This document shows, piece after piece, positions 1-5,323 of a stretch of DNA of 5,323 nucleotides. Where the stretch lies: NCBI GenBank assembly GCA_001795165.1, contig MGNS01000121.1:1-5323 (forward strand), read 5' to 3'. The position numbers and the translations under genes were made by a program. The DNA comes from Chloroflexi bacterium RBG_16_57_11 (GTDB lineage: Bacteria; Chloroflexota; Anaerolineae; Anaerolineales; UBA4823). Position 1 is the stretch's first letter; each line of letters starts with the position of its first letter. The notes under the pieces are model-generated. The model had not been told where the DNA came from, ran no database searches, and saw only the letters and a list, made by a program, of their open reading frames with translations.

Positions 1-137
1 GCGCGCGAAACCTGCTCTCGCCAGCAAAATGGGATATGATCCTCGCTGCCACCCATTGACCACAGGCGCAGGTAAAGGGGCACATGATCTACGGGCAGGA
101 AGCGGATGGCGTTCAGCAGGCGCTCACGAGAATTCAT
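1..137 (-). CDS. Uroporphyrinogen decarboxylase-like (UroD/MtaA superfamily) protein, N-terminal 45 codons only
   Basis: Reading leftward from an ATG at 137-135, the frame stays open to the window edge and encodes 45 residues. It begins MNSRERLLNAIRF, followed by a PVDHVPLYLRL segment. This is the N-terminal pattern of UroD-like proteins (S/T-RERLL-A-(L/I)---PVD-VP), the superfamily that contains HemE and the corrinoid-linked methyltransferases MtaA, MtbA and CmuA. The HemE signature after this helix (a W-x-MRQAGRY-type stretch) is absent; the sequence there is LRLWSMGG. A heme-pathway role is therefore unlikely, and an uncharacterised UroD-like or methyltransferase-like role is more likely. 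The start overlaps the end of the upstream isomerase gene by 14 bases in another frame. No strong Shine-Dalgarno is seen (only a weak GAAAGTG), which suggests translational coupling. It would be the fifth gene of the ROK-led unit. The family call rests on a short N-terminus; roughly 85-90% of a typical 340-380-residue protein lies outside the window. Confidence 0.72.
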   Translation of the reverse strand, partial: MNSRERLLNAIRFLPVDHVPLYLRLWSMGGSEDHIPFCWREQVSR

Positions 138-1470
138 ACGGTATTTCACTTTCGTTGAAATCTGGAAAGACCCCCAGAAAACCGATCAATCTGCACAGCT
201 CCTTAAGCACAGGGGCAACGTGAGCATAGACCGTCATCCAGTGATGCCCAAAGCCATAGCGATCCACCTGCGCCCAGACATGACGGATCGGGCTCGCCAG
301 GACAAATTTCAGCGGGTTGCCTTCGAAAACCATCTCGGTTTGCACGGCATTGCCCTGGATGGCGCACAGGCGATAATTATTCTTGCGCCCCACCAGGTTG
401 ACAAATGAGACCGGACCAGGCTTGGCTGAATAGCGGATGCACACCCCACTGTGGGCCAGCCGAACCGGTGTAAGCTGGTAACCACGCGCATCCGCCAACG
501 AGGGAGAGCCACAGCCACAGTGGGAGGTGACGATTGTGTTTGCATGCTCATCCAGCGCTAACATCTCACCAAAATGCACCGGTTCGTCACTTAGCTGGCT
601 CAGGATGAACATATTCAGGGTCGAGTTGACATCGCCTTCGCATCCGGTTGGGATCCCCTCTTCATTTAGCCAGGCAATCGGGATACACATTGTTCCCTGG
701 CATTTGGGGTAGGACCCAATCGTCAGCGCGCTCAAACCCTGCTGCGAAATGATCTGCTTACAGGCCAGATAATTGCGGGCGGTCTGGAGGCCGTGTTCTG
801 TTTTGGCCAGCACCCCGGTCGCGGCCGATCTGAAGCGAATCCAACTTTCGGAGGCTTCATCCTGGCTGATCAACTCCGCCCGCTCTAAAAGCTCATCCAG
901 CCCATAATGGATCAGGCGTACCCCAAACAGGCGTAATATCTCGATTTCATCCACAGCTGTTGGGGTCATCCCTTCCGTACGGCGGCCGATCACACCCATG
1001 CGCGCCCGGCGCAGCTTGCTCCGGATGGCGCAAGCTTTTGCATAAACCGCTACACTTTGAGCTACGTGGATGTCCCCTATCTCACCGTAATACACATGAT
1101 ATGGCTGCTCGATATCCGCCAGAACAGAAGCCAACTGTTGGGCGCCGACAATGGAGCCGGTGCGTATACCCGGTATGGCGCGGATAGCCACCGGAACGGC
1201 AAAGCGTTGAAGCAGCTCAAGCGTATAATGATCGAAAGACCAGGTGATGATCAAAGCGTGGAGCATGTCCACGTTCTGTCCACTAAAGAAGTCGGATACG
1301 CGCGCCAGTGACTCCAGATCTTTCACAGCTTCAGGTGCTGCAATGACTTCCATTCCTTGATCGGTCAATTCCCGATTGATCTGAGTAAACCGGTCCTCCC
1401 AGTTTTCCCAACCTTCCTCAGGGGGTTCATAAACAGCATAGCATCCAATGCGAGGTTTGATCATGGGCAA
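124..1470 (-). CDS. L-fucose/L-arabinose isomerase family protein (sugar isomerase, substrate unknown)
   Basis: This 448-residue cytoplasmic protein has the layout of the FucI/AraA superfamily, metal-dependent (usually Mn) aldose-ketose isomerases. An alpha/beta N-terminal region (about 1-160, starting PRIGCYAVYEP) is followed by a middle domain and a FucI-type C-terminal domain (about 330-440, with the GPVSFVNLVGR strand). Candidate metal/substrate residues, judged by position and motif, are Glu278 in GCEGDVNSTL, Glu302 in HFGEML, His317 in TSHCGCGS and His409/410 in GFGHHW near the C-terminus. It is shorter than E. coli FucI (about 590 residues) and near the length of the short FucI-like proteins of sugar-catabolic clusters. 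The start at 1470 is TTG; AAGGA at 1482-1478 lies 7 bases upstream of it. An ATG two codons later (1464) has the same site at 13 bases. The gene begins 4 bases after the cupin stop and overlaps the UroD-like gene by 14 bases. The family is secure; the sugar is not. Other members act on diverse sugars. Confidence 0.87.
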   Translation of the reverse strand: MPMIKPRIGCYAVYEPPEEGWENWEDRFTQINRELTDQGMEVIAAPEAVKDLESLARVSDFFSGQNVDMLHALIITWSFDHYTLELLQRFAVPVAIRAIPGIRTGSIVGAQQLASVLADIEQPYHVYYGEIGDIHVAQSVAVYAKACAIRSKLRRARMGVIGRRTEGMTPTAVDEIEILRLFGVRLIHYGLDELLERAELISQDEASESWIRFRSAATGVLAKTEHGLQTARNYLACKQIISQQGLSALTIGSYPKCQGTMCIPIAWLNEEGIPTGCEGDVNSTLNMFILSQLSDEPVHFGEMLALDEHANTIVTSHCGCGSPSLADARGYQLTPVRLAHSGVCIRYSAKPGPVSFVNLVGRKNNYRLCAIQGNAVQTEMVFEGNPLKFVLASPIRHVWAQVDRYGFGHHWMTVYAHVAPVLKELCRLIGFLGVFPDFNESEIPYEFS

Positions 1471-1474
1471 CTAC

Positions 1475-1891
1475 TCATCCTTCGATCCATTCTGGCAAAC
1501 ATGAGAGCAAATAAGATCTCTCGCTGCTAGAGAGTTGGCGATATTCCGCATCGCTCAGGTGGGTATCACGATTTTCAACGATGATCCAGGTAGCATCTCG
1601 AGTAGAAAGCAAGTTGTGCCACGTGCCTTTAGTAACGTTGTAAACCACATTCGGAAGCATGTTCTCGACTTGCATTTCTCCGTCTGGTGCGATGCAAAAT
1701 AGCACAGCCCTGCCCTTCACCAGCACAAATACCTCGTCGGTATGATTATGGCGTTCAATTTGACCTGCTTTTTCCAGATCAAAGATGGGCTCCCAATTCA
1801 GTAACGCCACCTGCCAATCATGGCTGAAAACCAGCGGCTTATAACCTGTTTGGTTCCAAGAAAAAATTTCCAAGCCTGGCCTGGCGCTCAT
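1475..1891 (-). CDS. Small single-domain cupin protein
   Basis: This 138-residue soluble protein is built around one cupin beta-barrel. Motif 1 is at about residues 43-60 (GQIERHNHTDEVFVLVKG), giving His48, His50 and Glu53 as likely metal ligands. The second His-to-Glu interval (two residues) is shorter than the classical three or four, so the metal set may instead use one His differently. Motif 2 is at about 80-95 and ends in GTWHNLL, supplying His92. A conserved-looking IVENRDT segment closes the barrel. It resembles the small uncharacterised cupins found next to sugar-metabolism genes. Such proteins may bind or isomerise sugars or act as accessory enzymes, but no activity can be assigned. 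Its ATG overlaps the aminotransferase stop as ATGA, and GGGAG at 1907-1903 sits 11 bases upstream. The isomerase gene follows after 4 bases. A dioxygenase or a sugar-binding regulatory role remains possible. Confidence 0.85.
   Translation of the reverse strand: MSARPGLEIFSWNQTGYKPLVFSHDWQVALLNWEPIFDLEKAGQIERHNHTDEVFVLVKGRAVLFCIAPDGEMQVENMLPNVVYNVTKGTWHNLLSTRDATWIIVENRDTHLSDAEYRQLSSSERSYLLSCLPEWIEG
1478..1482 (-). promoter_or_regulatory. Ribosome binding site supporting a TTG start for the isomerase
   Basis: The minus strand reads AAGGA here, overlapping the last cupin codons. It is followed by TGAGTAG, in which TGA is the cupin stop, and then TTG at 1470-1468. The 7-base spacing favours TTG. 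The in-frame ATG at 1464 would have a 13-base spacing, which is long but not impossible. The choice changes the protein by two residues only. Confidence 0.55.
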
Positions 1892-3120
1892 GCGTTGATT
1901 AACTCCCGGTGGTGATGTTGGATCTTTCTAACTGCTTCAACAATTTCCGCCATATCCTGTTCGTCGCCCAACAAGGTACGATGCACCATCCAAACCGTGT
2001 TTTCAGCGGCGTCCTGGCTGACCGGATAATCCGCTTTCAAGAAGTCGAAGGGCCCATTAGCAACCTCGGGAGACAGGCGCTTCCTGAATTCTCCATTCTG
2101 AAAAACATCCAGCAGGTGCACCGGAGGATAGCTGGCCTGTGTTGGAATGCCCTCGGCGTTAAACGCCTGGATGAACTTCTCTGTGCTCAGACCTCCAAAG
2201 GCTTTCGGATTAACATGGAAGATATAACAGTAATGTCCGTTGCGGGTGACGCGCGGGTCGAGGCTTTGCGGGCGGATGCCGCCAATCTCGGCCAGGGCAT
2301 GGTTTAGATAAGCCGCATTTTCGCTCCGCCGGGCAGCCTGTTCATCGAGGCGCTTGAGCTGTTGGGTCAATACAGCGCCTTGCCACTCACTTAAACGATA
2401 GTTAGAACCGTAGATATAGTGCGAGTAAAACCAGCGTCCCGGCATACGACCACAGTCATGTACAGAACGAAGGCGAACCGCCAGATCATCGTTATTTGTG
2501 ATGACCATCCCCCCCTCGCCGGCGGTCATTAATTTGCTGGCCTGGAAACTGAATGTGCCTGCAATCCCAATGCTACCGACCCGCCTGGTCATCCATTCAC
2601 TCCCATGAGCATGAGCACAATCTTCAATCAAGAAAAGGTTGTGGATACGACAAATTTCTCCCAGCCGCTCCAGGTCAGCAGGGTGACCAGCAACATGGAC
2701 CGCAATGATAGCCTTGGTGCGCGGCGTAATAGCCGCCTCCGCCTTCTCGGGGTCTATACCGTACGTGTGTGGGTCAATATCCACAAACACGGGCATCGCA
2801 CCAGCAAACAGCACTGCGCTGGCGCTGGCAACGAAGGTGTAATCGGGAACGATCACCTCATCACCCAAACCGATGCCAAGACCTGCCACAACAATTTCCA
2901 GGGCAGCCGTGCCATTGGTACAGGCAATACCATGCCTGGCTTGATGATACTCAGCAAACAAACCCTCAAATTCTAGGGTTTTCGTGCCGGGCGTCCGCCA
3001 CCAGACGCCACTGTGCAAAACTTCCATTAGCGCATTTTCTTCTTTTTGGTCATACTGAGGCCAGGTTGGAAAGTCGTTTGTTTTGGCAGGTTTTCCGCCG
3101 AGAATAGCAAGCTTTTCCAT
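1888..3120 (-). CDS. DegT/DnrJ/EryC1/StrS family PLP-dependent aminotransferase
   Basis: This 410-residue fold-type I PLP enzyme belongs to the family that transaminates keto-sugars and keto-cyclitols, usually with glutamate or glutamine as partner. Counting from the chosen start, the motifs are: LAILGGKPAK at the N-terminus, CTNGTAALEIVVAGLGIGLGDEVIVP (about 67-92, cofactor phosphate region), ITPRTKAIIAVHVAGHPAD (131-149), IEDCAHAHGSEW with Asp167 for the pyridine nitrogen, and SFQASKLMTAGEGG with the Schiff-base Lys196. NYRLSEWQGAVL (240-251) and a conserved C-terminal SYPPVHLL segment complete the fold. The ILGG start and DCAHAHG-EW motif recall the branch holding AHBA synthase and scyllo-inosose aminotransferases, but this is resemblance only. 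I chose the ATG at 3120 because AGGAAAAGGA (3139-3130) sits 9 bases upstream of it. An earlier ATG at 3153 overlaps the ROK stop as ATGA but has no ribosome site and would add an atypical lysine-rich 11-residue leader. The downstream junction is a 4-base ATGA overlap with the cupin gene. Confidence 0.93.
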   Translation of the reverse strand: MEKLAILGGKPAKTNDFPTWPQYDQKEENALMEVLHSGVWWRTPGTKTLEFEGLFAEYHQARHGIACTNGTAALEIVVAGLGIGLGDEVIVPDYTFVASASAVLFAGAMPVFVDIDPHTYGIDPEKAEAAITPRTKAIIAVHVAGHPADLERLGEICRIHNLFLIEDCAHAHGSEWMTRRVGSIGIAGTFSFQASKLMTAGEGGMVITNNDDLAVRLRSVHDCGRMPGRWFYSHYIYGSNYRLSEWQGAVLTQQLKRLDEQAARRSENAAYLNHALAEIGGIRPQSLDPRVTRNGHYCYIFHVNPKAFGGLSTEKFIQAFNAEGIPTQASYPPVHLLDVFQNGEFRKRLSPEVANGPFDFLKADYPVSQDAAENTVWMVHRTLLGDEQDMAEIVEAVRKIQHHHRELINA

Positions 3121-3129
3121 AATTGGCAA

Positions 3130-3139
3130 TCCTTTTCCT
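3130..3139 (-). promoter_or_regulatory. Ribosome binding site that decides the aminotransferase start
   Basis: On the minus strand the bases read AGGAAAAGGA and end 9 bases before the ATG at 3120. The alternative ATG at 3153 lies upstream of this site and is preceded by ATTACGTTGTTCGGCGTTT, which has no purine-rich Shine-Dalgarno. This supports the shorter protein beginning MEKLAILGG. Confidence 0.7.
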
Positions 3140-3149
3140 GGAGTTTTTT

Positions 3150-4349
3150 TCATAAACGCCGAACAACGTAATAATCCTTTGTCAAATGTAAAACCGTAGA
3201 GATTGCGCCCATCACCGTCGCCCTGGCGCCAAGCGAGGAGGCTTCCAGGCGTGGGATATGTTGGATTACCCCCTCAATCCGCGAAATAATCTGGGGGATA
3301 AGCAAGTCTGCAGAACCAGATATACCACCCCCCAAGATGATTAGATCCGGATCGAGCAAGGTAGCAATGTTGGCGATGACCATCCCCAGGTAGTCAGCAG
3401 TTTCACCAATGAGTTGGTTTGCCCAGGGTTCATCTCGCCGCGCGGCAGAAATGATATCGTCAGCGGTCAGTGAGCCGAGAGCCATCTCGGGCTGTATGTT
3501 GGATAAGCGTGTGCGTGCTCGTCTGACAAGGCCGATATCGGAAATAATTTCTTCCATTGCCCCAAACTGTTCATAGCGCTGGCCAAGAGCTTCGATGCCG
3601 GGGATGAAATAACCCACTTCGCCGGAGGCGCTATTGTGACCGCGATAGAGCATGCCATCGATCACAATTCCCGCCCCAACACCGGTGCCAATCGATAACA
3701 GGACCAGATTTCGAACGCCCCTGCCAACGCCAAACCACAATTCACCCAACGCTGCCAGGTTTACATCATTATCCACAACCACCGGTAATTGAAAACACTC
3801 GGCAATACGATCTTTCAGGAAAAATCTTCGCCAGTTCAGGCTGGGCGCCCATTCCACCATCCCTGACCCGGCCTGGGTTACACCTGGAACCCCAATGGCA
3901 ATCCCAAGCAGTGTTTGTTTTTGCTGGATCGACTTCTCGACCAGAGATTGGATCATCTGTACAACCAAAGAATAATTTTCTTCAGCAGATAATCCCTGCT
4001 GGCTGGCATAGAGCTCTCCTAGAATCTCTCCGCCAATATTTGCCAACGCCCCATACAGGCTGGTACCGCCCAGGTCAATGCCTATGACAATACCCCCGTC
4101 TTGGTTGTATCTCAAAAGCTGGCGTGGACGCCCTGTTTTGCCAGCCGTCTCGCCAGTCAATCTTACCAACCCATCATCAATCAGCTCATCGACGATGCGG
4201 ATGGCGGTAGGCATGCTTAATCCTAAAAGTTTACAAATTTCAGAGCGTGCAATTGGGCTACTTTGACGGACAAGCTCCAGTATGGCAGATCGATTAACCT
4301 GCCGCATCTGCGTCGCATCAATCGTCCTCAGGGAGTAGTCTTGTACCAT
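3150..4349 (-). CDS. ROK-family transcriptional regulator (N-terminal winged helix, sugar-kinase-like sensor domain)
   Basis: This 399-residue protein is a DNA-binding carbohydrate sensor of the NagC/Mlc/XylR type and probably the local repressor. Residues 14-80 form a winged helix-turn-helix: MRQVNRSAILELVRQ, then IARSEICKLLGLSMPTAIRIVDELIDDG as the HTH, and a GRPRQLL wing. Residues 86-395 form the ROK domain. It has a phosphate-1 loop (GIDLGGTS, 90-97), DNDVN with the catalytic-type Asp195, an IGTGVGAG phosphate-2 loop (220-227), GHNSASGEVGY (238-247) and the adenosine-loop LIILGGGISG (336-345). The usual zinc site is lost. GE-GH reads GEVGY, and the CxCGxxGCxE segment is replaced by a cysteine-free stretch around 252-267 ending in MEE. 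The ATG at 4349 has no good Shine-Dalgarno; Met15 (4307) is an alternative start that also keeps the whole DNA-binding domain. It is the first gene of the unit, 29 bases ahead of the aminotransferase, and sits just below a promoter with an inverted repeat, so autoregulation is likely. A sugar kinase role is less likely given the HTH. Confidence 0.93.
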   Translation of the reverse strand: MVQDYSLRTIDATQMRQVNRSAILELVRQSSPIARSEICKLLGLSMPTAIRIVDELIDDGLVRLTGETAGKTGRPRQLLRYNQDGGIVIGIDLGGTSLYGALANIGGEILGELYASQQGLSAEENYSLVVQMIQSLVEKSIQQKQTLLGIAIGVPGVTQAGSGMVEWAPSLNWRRFFLKDRIAECFQLPVVVDNDVNLAALGELWFGVGRGVRNLVLLSIGTGVGAGIVIDGMLYRGHNSASGEVGYFIPGIEALGQRYEQFGAMEEIISDIGLVRRARTRLSNIQPEMALGSLTADDIISAARRDEPWANQLIGETADYLGMVIANIATLLDPDLIILGGGISGSADLLIPQIISRIEGVIQHIPRLEASSLGARATVMGAISTVLHLTKDYYVVRRL

Positions 4350-4361
4350 GGGATTTTGGAA

Positions 4362-4386
4362 TTACTTACTAACTATGTGTAAGTAA
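4362..4386. promoter_or_regulatory. Perfect 8-base inverted repeat, probable ROK operator
   Basis: TTACTTAC (4362-4369) and GTAAGTAA (4379-4386) are exact reverse complements separated by 9 bases. The half-site centres are 17 bases apart, somewhat over one and a half helical turns. The repeat begins at the predicted transcription start and extends into the leader, a position where a bound repressor would block initiation. Operators in front of autoregulated ROK genes are commonly AT-rich inverted repeats in such positions. Binding by this particular protein is inferred. Confidence 0.65.
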
Positions 4387-4391
4387 CTAAG

Positions 4392-4419
4392 ATTATAATC
4401 CTTGATCCTCCTACGTCAA
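4392..4419 (-). promoter_or_regulatory. Sigma70-type promoter for the ROK-led operon
   Basis: On the minus strand a -35 hexamer TTGACG (4419-4414) and a perfect -10 TATAAT (4397-4392) are separated by 16 bases. Transcription would start near 4387-4384, giving a leader of about 35 bases before the ATG at 4349. It lies in the only substantial non-coding gap of the window, after the asd stop, and points into the ROK gene. It therefore separates the cluster from asd transcription. Confidence 0.8.
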
Positions 4420-4422
4420 TGG

Positions 4423-4431
4423 GTAACTTAC
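4423..4431. promoter_or_regulatory. GTAA-C-TTAC palindrome beside the -35 box, possible second operator
   Basis: GTAACTTAC is palindromic about its central base and shares the GTAA/TTAC core with the inverted repeat at 4362-4386. It lies 3 bases upstream (promoter sense) of the -35 hexamer. The core-to-core arrangement brackets the promoter and could be an auxiliary site. Such a short motif could also occur by chance. Confidence 0.4.
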
Positions 4432-4457
4432 TCCCCCTCAACCCACAGTTTGGAGAT

Positions 4458-5323
4458 CTATGTCAAGCCGGACGGAGCAGATTCAAGCAGGCCTTGCTTC
4501 AACAAAAGCTCAGCATTATAGATCGAGGCCCCGGCTGCGCCACGAATGGTGTTGTGCGATAAGACCACAAACTTGAGGTGAAACAACGGATCGGGTCGCA
4601 GACGCCCCACCACGGTAGTCATCCCATCACCCGTGTTCACGTCCAGCCTGGGCTGCGGGCGGTCAGCTTCATCCATCACCCGGATGACGGGGTGCGGCGC
4701 CGAGGGCAGGTCGCGGCTGATCGACGGGCCAGTGTAACCAGCCAGGGTCCGGGCGATTTCGCCAAAATCCCGCGGGGGCGTTTCCAGCTCAACGCTCAGG
4801 CAAACGGTATGCCCATCTGACACCGCTACTCGGTTGGTATGTGCCGATATCGTCAGGCTCGCCAGGTCGATGCGGTCCTGGTGGAACGCGCCAAGCATCT
4901 TCCTGGGCTCCAGCTCCACTTTTTCTTCTTCTCCGGCAATGTACGGAATGACGTTGTTTAGAATATCCAGCGAGGCCACGCCAGGATATCCCGCTCCAGA
5001 GAGCGCCTGCAGGGAAACGGCGAACGCTTTGATCAGGCCGTACGCGTTTTGAAGCGCTTTAAGCGCGACGGTCATACCGGTGCTGGTACAGTTGGGATTG
5101 GTGACAATAAAACCGCGAAAACCTCTCTCACGCCGCTGGCGATCCACCAGAGCCGTGTGATCCGGATTGACTTCCGGTAGCACCAGGGGCACGTCTGGCT
5201 CGTCGCGAAAAGCAGATGCGTTTGAGCAGACCACGCTGCCGGCCTGCGCGTAAGCCGGCTCAGCTTGCAGCGCAGCGCTGGATGGCAACGCGGAGAATAC
5301 CAGAGGCACATCCACCGGAACGG
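4458..5323 (-). CDS. asd: Aspartate-semialdehyde dehydrogenase, archaeal/fungal type (5' end missing)
   Basis: The enzyme reduces L-aspartyl-4-phosphate to L-aspartate-4-semialdehyde with NADPH, the branch-point step to lysine, threonine and methionine. The visible 288 codons begin inside the NAD(P)-binding domain and run to TAG at 4460-4458. Seen in order from the GTG at 5315: a VFSALPSS strand-loop (about 6-13), VVCSNASAFR, VPLVLPEVN (42-50), the catalytic-cysteine motif TNPNCTS (Cys76), QALSGAGYPGV (103-113), EEEKVELEPRKMLG (129-142) and VSDGHT with the likely catalytic His169. The spacing and the SGAGYPG / EEEK--LE--K motifs match the archaeal/yeast-like branch rather than the E. coli-like branch. 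About 65-75 N-terminal residues, including the nucleotide-binding glycine motif, lie beyond the right edge, so the GTG at 5315 is not a real start. The next gene is 108 bases downstream with its own promoter, so asd is probably functionally separate from the sugar cluster. Confidence 0.93.
   Translation of the reverse strand, partial: VPVDVPLVFSALPSSAALQAEPAYAQAGSVVCSNASAFRDEPDVPLVLPEVNPDHTALVDRQRRERGFRGFIVTNPNCTSTGMTVALKALQNAYGLIKAFAVSLQALSGAGYPGVASLDILNNVIPYIAGEEEKVELEPRKMLGAFHQDRIDLASLTISAHTNRVAVSDGHTVCLSVELETPPRDFGEIARTLAGYTGPSISRDLPSAPHPVIRVMDEADRPQPRLDVNTGDGMTTVVGRLRPDPLFHLKFVVLSHNTIRGAAGASIYNAELLLKQGLLESAPSGLT

Noticed and set aside
1..137. Calling the left-edge gene hemE
   Set aside because: The visible N-terminus lacks the MRQAGRY-type signature of true uroporphyrinogen decarboxylase and the operon context is carbohydrate metabolism.
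1909..2976. Plus-strand open frames of 123-132 codons inside the aminotransferase gene
   Set aside because: They lie antisense to a gene with complete family motifs, have no recognisable domain and no good ribosome site, so they are coding shadows.
3150..4349. Calling the ROK protein a glucokinase
   Set aside because: It has a full N-terminal winged helix, lacks the zinc/sugar-binding CxCGxxGCxE motif and sits beside an operator-like repeat, all pointing to a regulator.
4391..4400. GATTATAATC 10-base perfect palindrome considered as a separate operator
   Set aside because: It coincides with the -10 box TATAAT, which explains it; no second copy is seen in the gap.
4421..4446. TGGGT ... ACCCA hairpin after asd as a possible terminator
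   Set aside because: The stem is only 5 base pairs with a 16-base loop and no following T-run on the minus strand; it does not look like an intrinsic terminator.
5072..5311. 79-codon minus-strand frame at the right edge
   Set aside because: It is an alternative frame of asd; the overlapping frame contains the NC-TS, SGAGYPG and EEEK motifs of the real enzyme.

Overview
The window holds one compact gene cluster read entirely on the minus strand, plus two genes cut by the window edges. The organism is a bacterium of moderate GC content. The archaeal/fungal-type aspartate-semialdehyde dehydrogenase, the HTH-ROK regulator and the densely overlapping DegT / cupin / FucI-like / UroD-like genes would fit an anaerobic member of the Chloroflexota (Anaerolineae). 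That placement is an inference from gene style, not from a marker gene.

Layout in transcription order (right to left). At 5323-4458 is the 3' four-fifths of asd (lysine/threonine/methionine branch), which ends in TAG. A 108-base gap follows (4457-4350). It contains a near-consensus sigma70 promoter (TTGACG, 16-base spacer, TATAAT) firing leftward. A perfect 8-base inverted repeat (TTACTTAC ... GTAAGTAA) lies over the expected transcription start, and a related GTAA-C-TTAC palindrome abuts the -35 side. From this promoter runs a tight five-gene unit: an N-terminal winged-helix ROK regulator (4349-3150), a DegT/DnrJ/EryC1/StrS-type PLP sugar aminotransferase (3120-1888), a single-domain cupin (1891-1475), an L-fucose/L-arabinose isomerase-family protein (1470-124), and the first 45 codons of a uroporphyrinogen-decarboxylase-like protein (137-1, continuing beyond the left edge). 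The last gene is easy to miss because only 137 bases are visible.

Junctions are 29 bases, a 4-base ATGA overlap, a 4-base gap and a 14-base overlap, so the genes are very probably co-transcribed and translationally coupled. The cluster looks like a ROK-controlled sugar or amino-sugar/cyclitol module. The regulator senses a carbohydrate, the isomerase interconverts an aldose and a ketose, the aminotransferase adds or removes an amino group on a keto-sugar or keto-cyclitol, and the cupin and UroD-like protein have unassigned roles. The substrate cannot be read from the sequence. The combination does not match a textbook pathway that I can name, and it is the main object of interest here. No RNA genes, insertion sequences, CRISPR arrays or attachment sites were seen.
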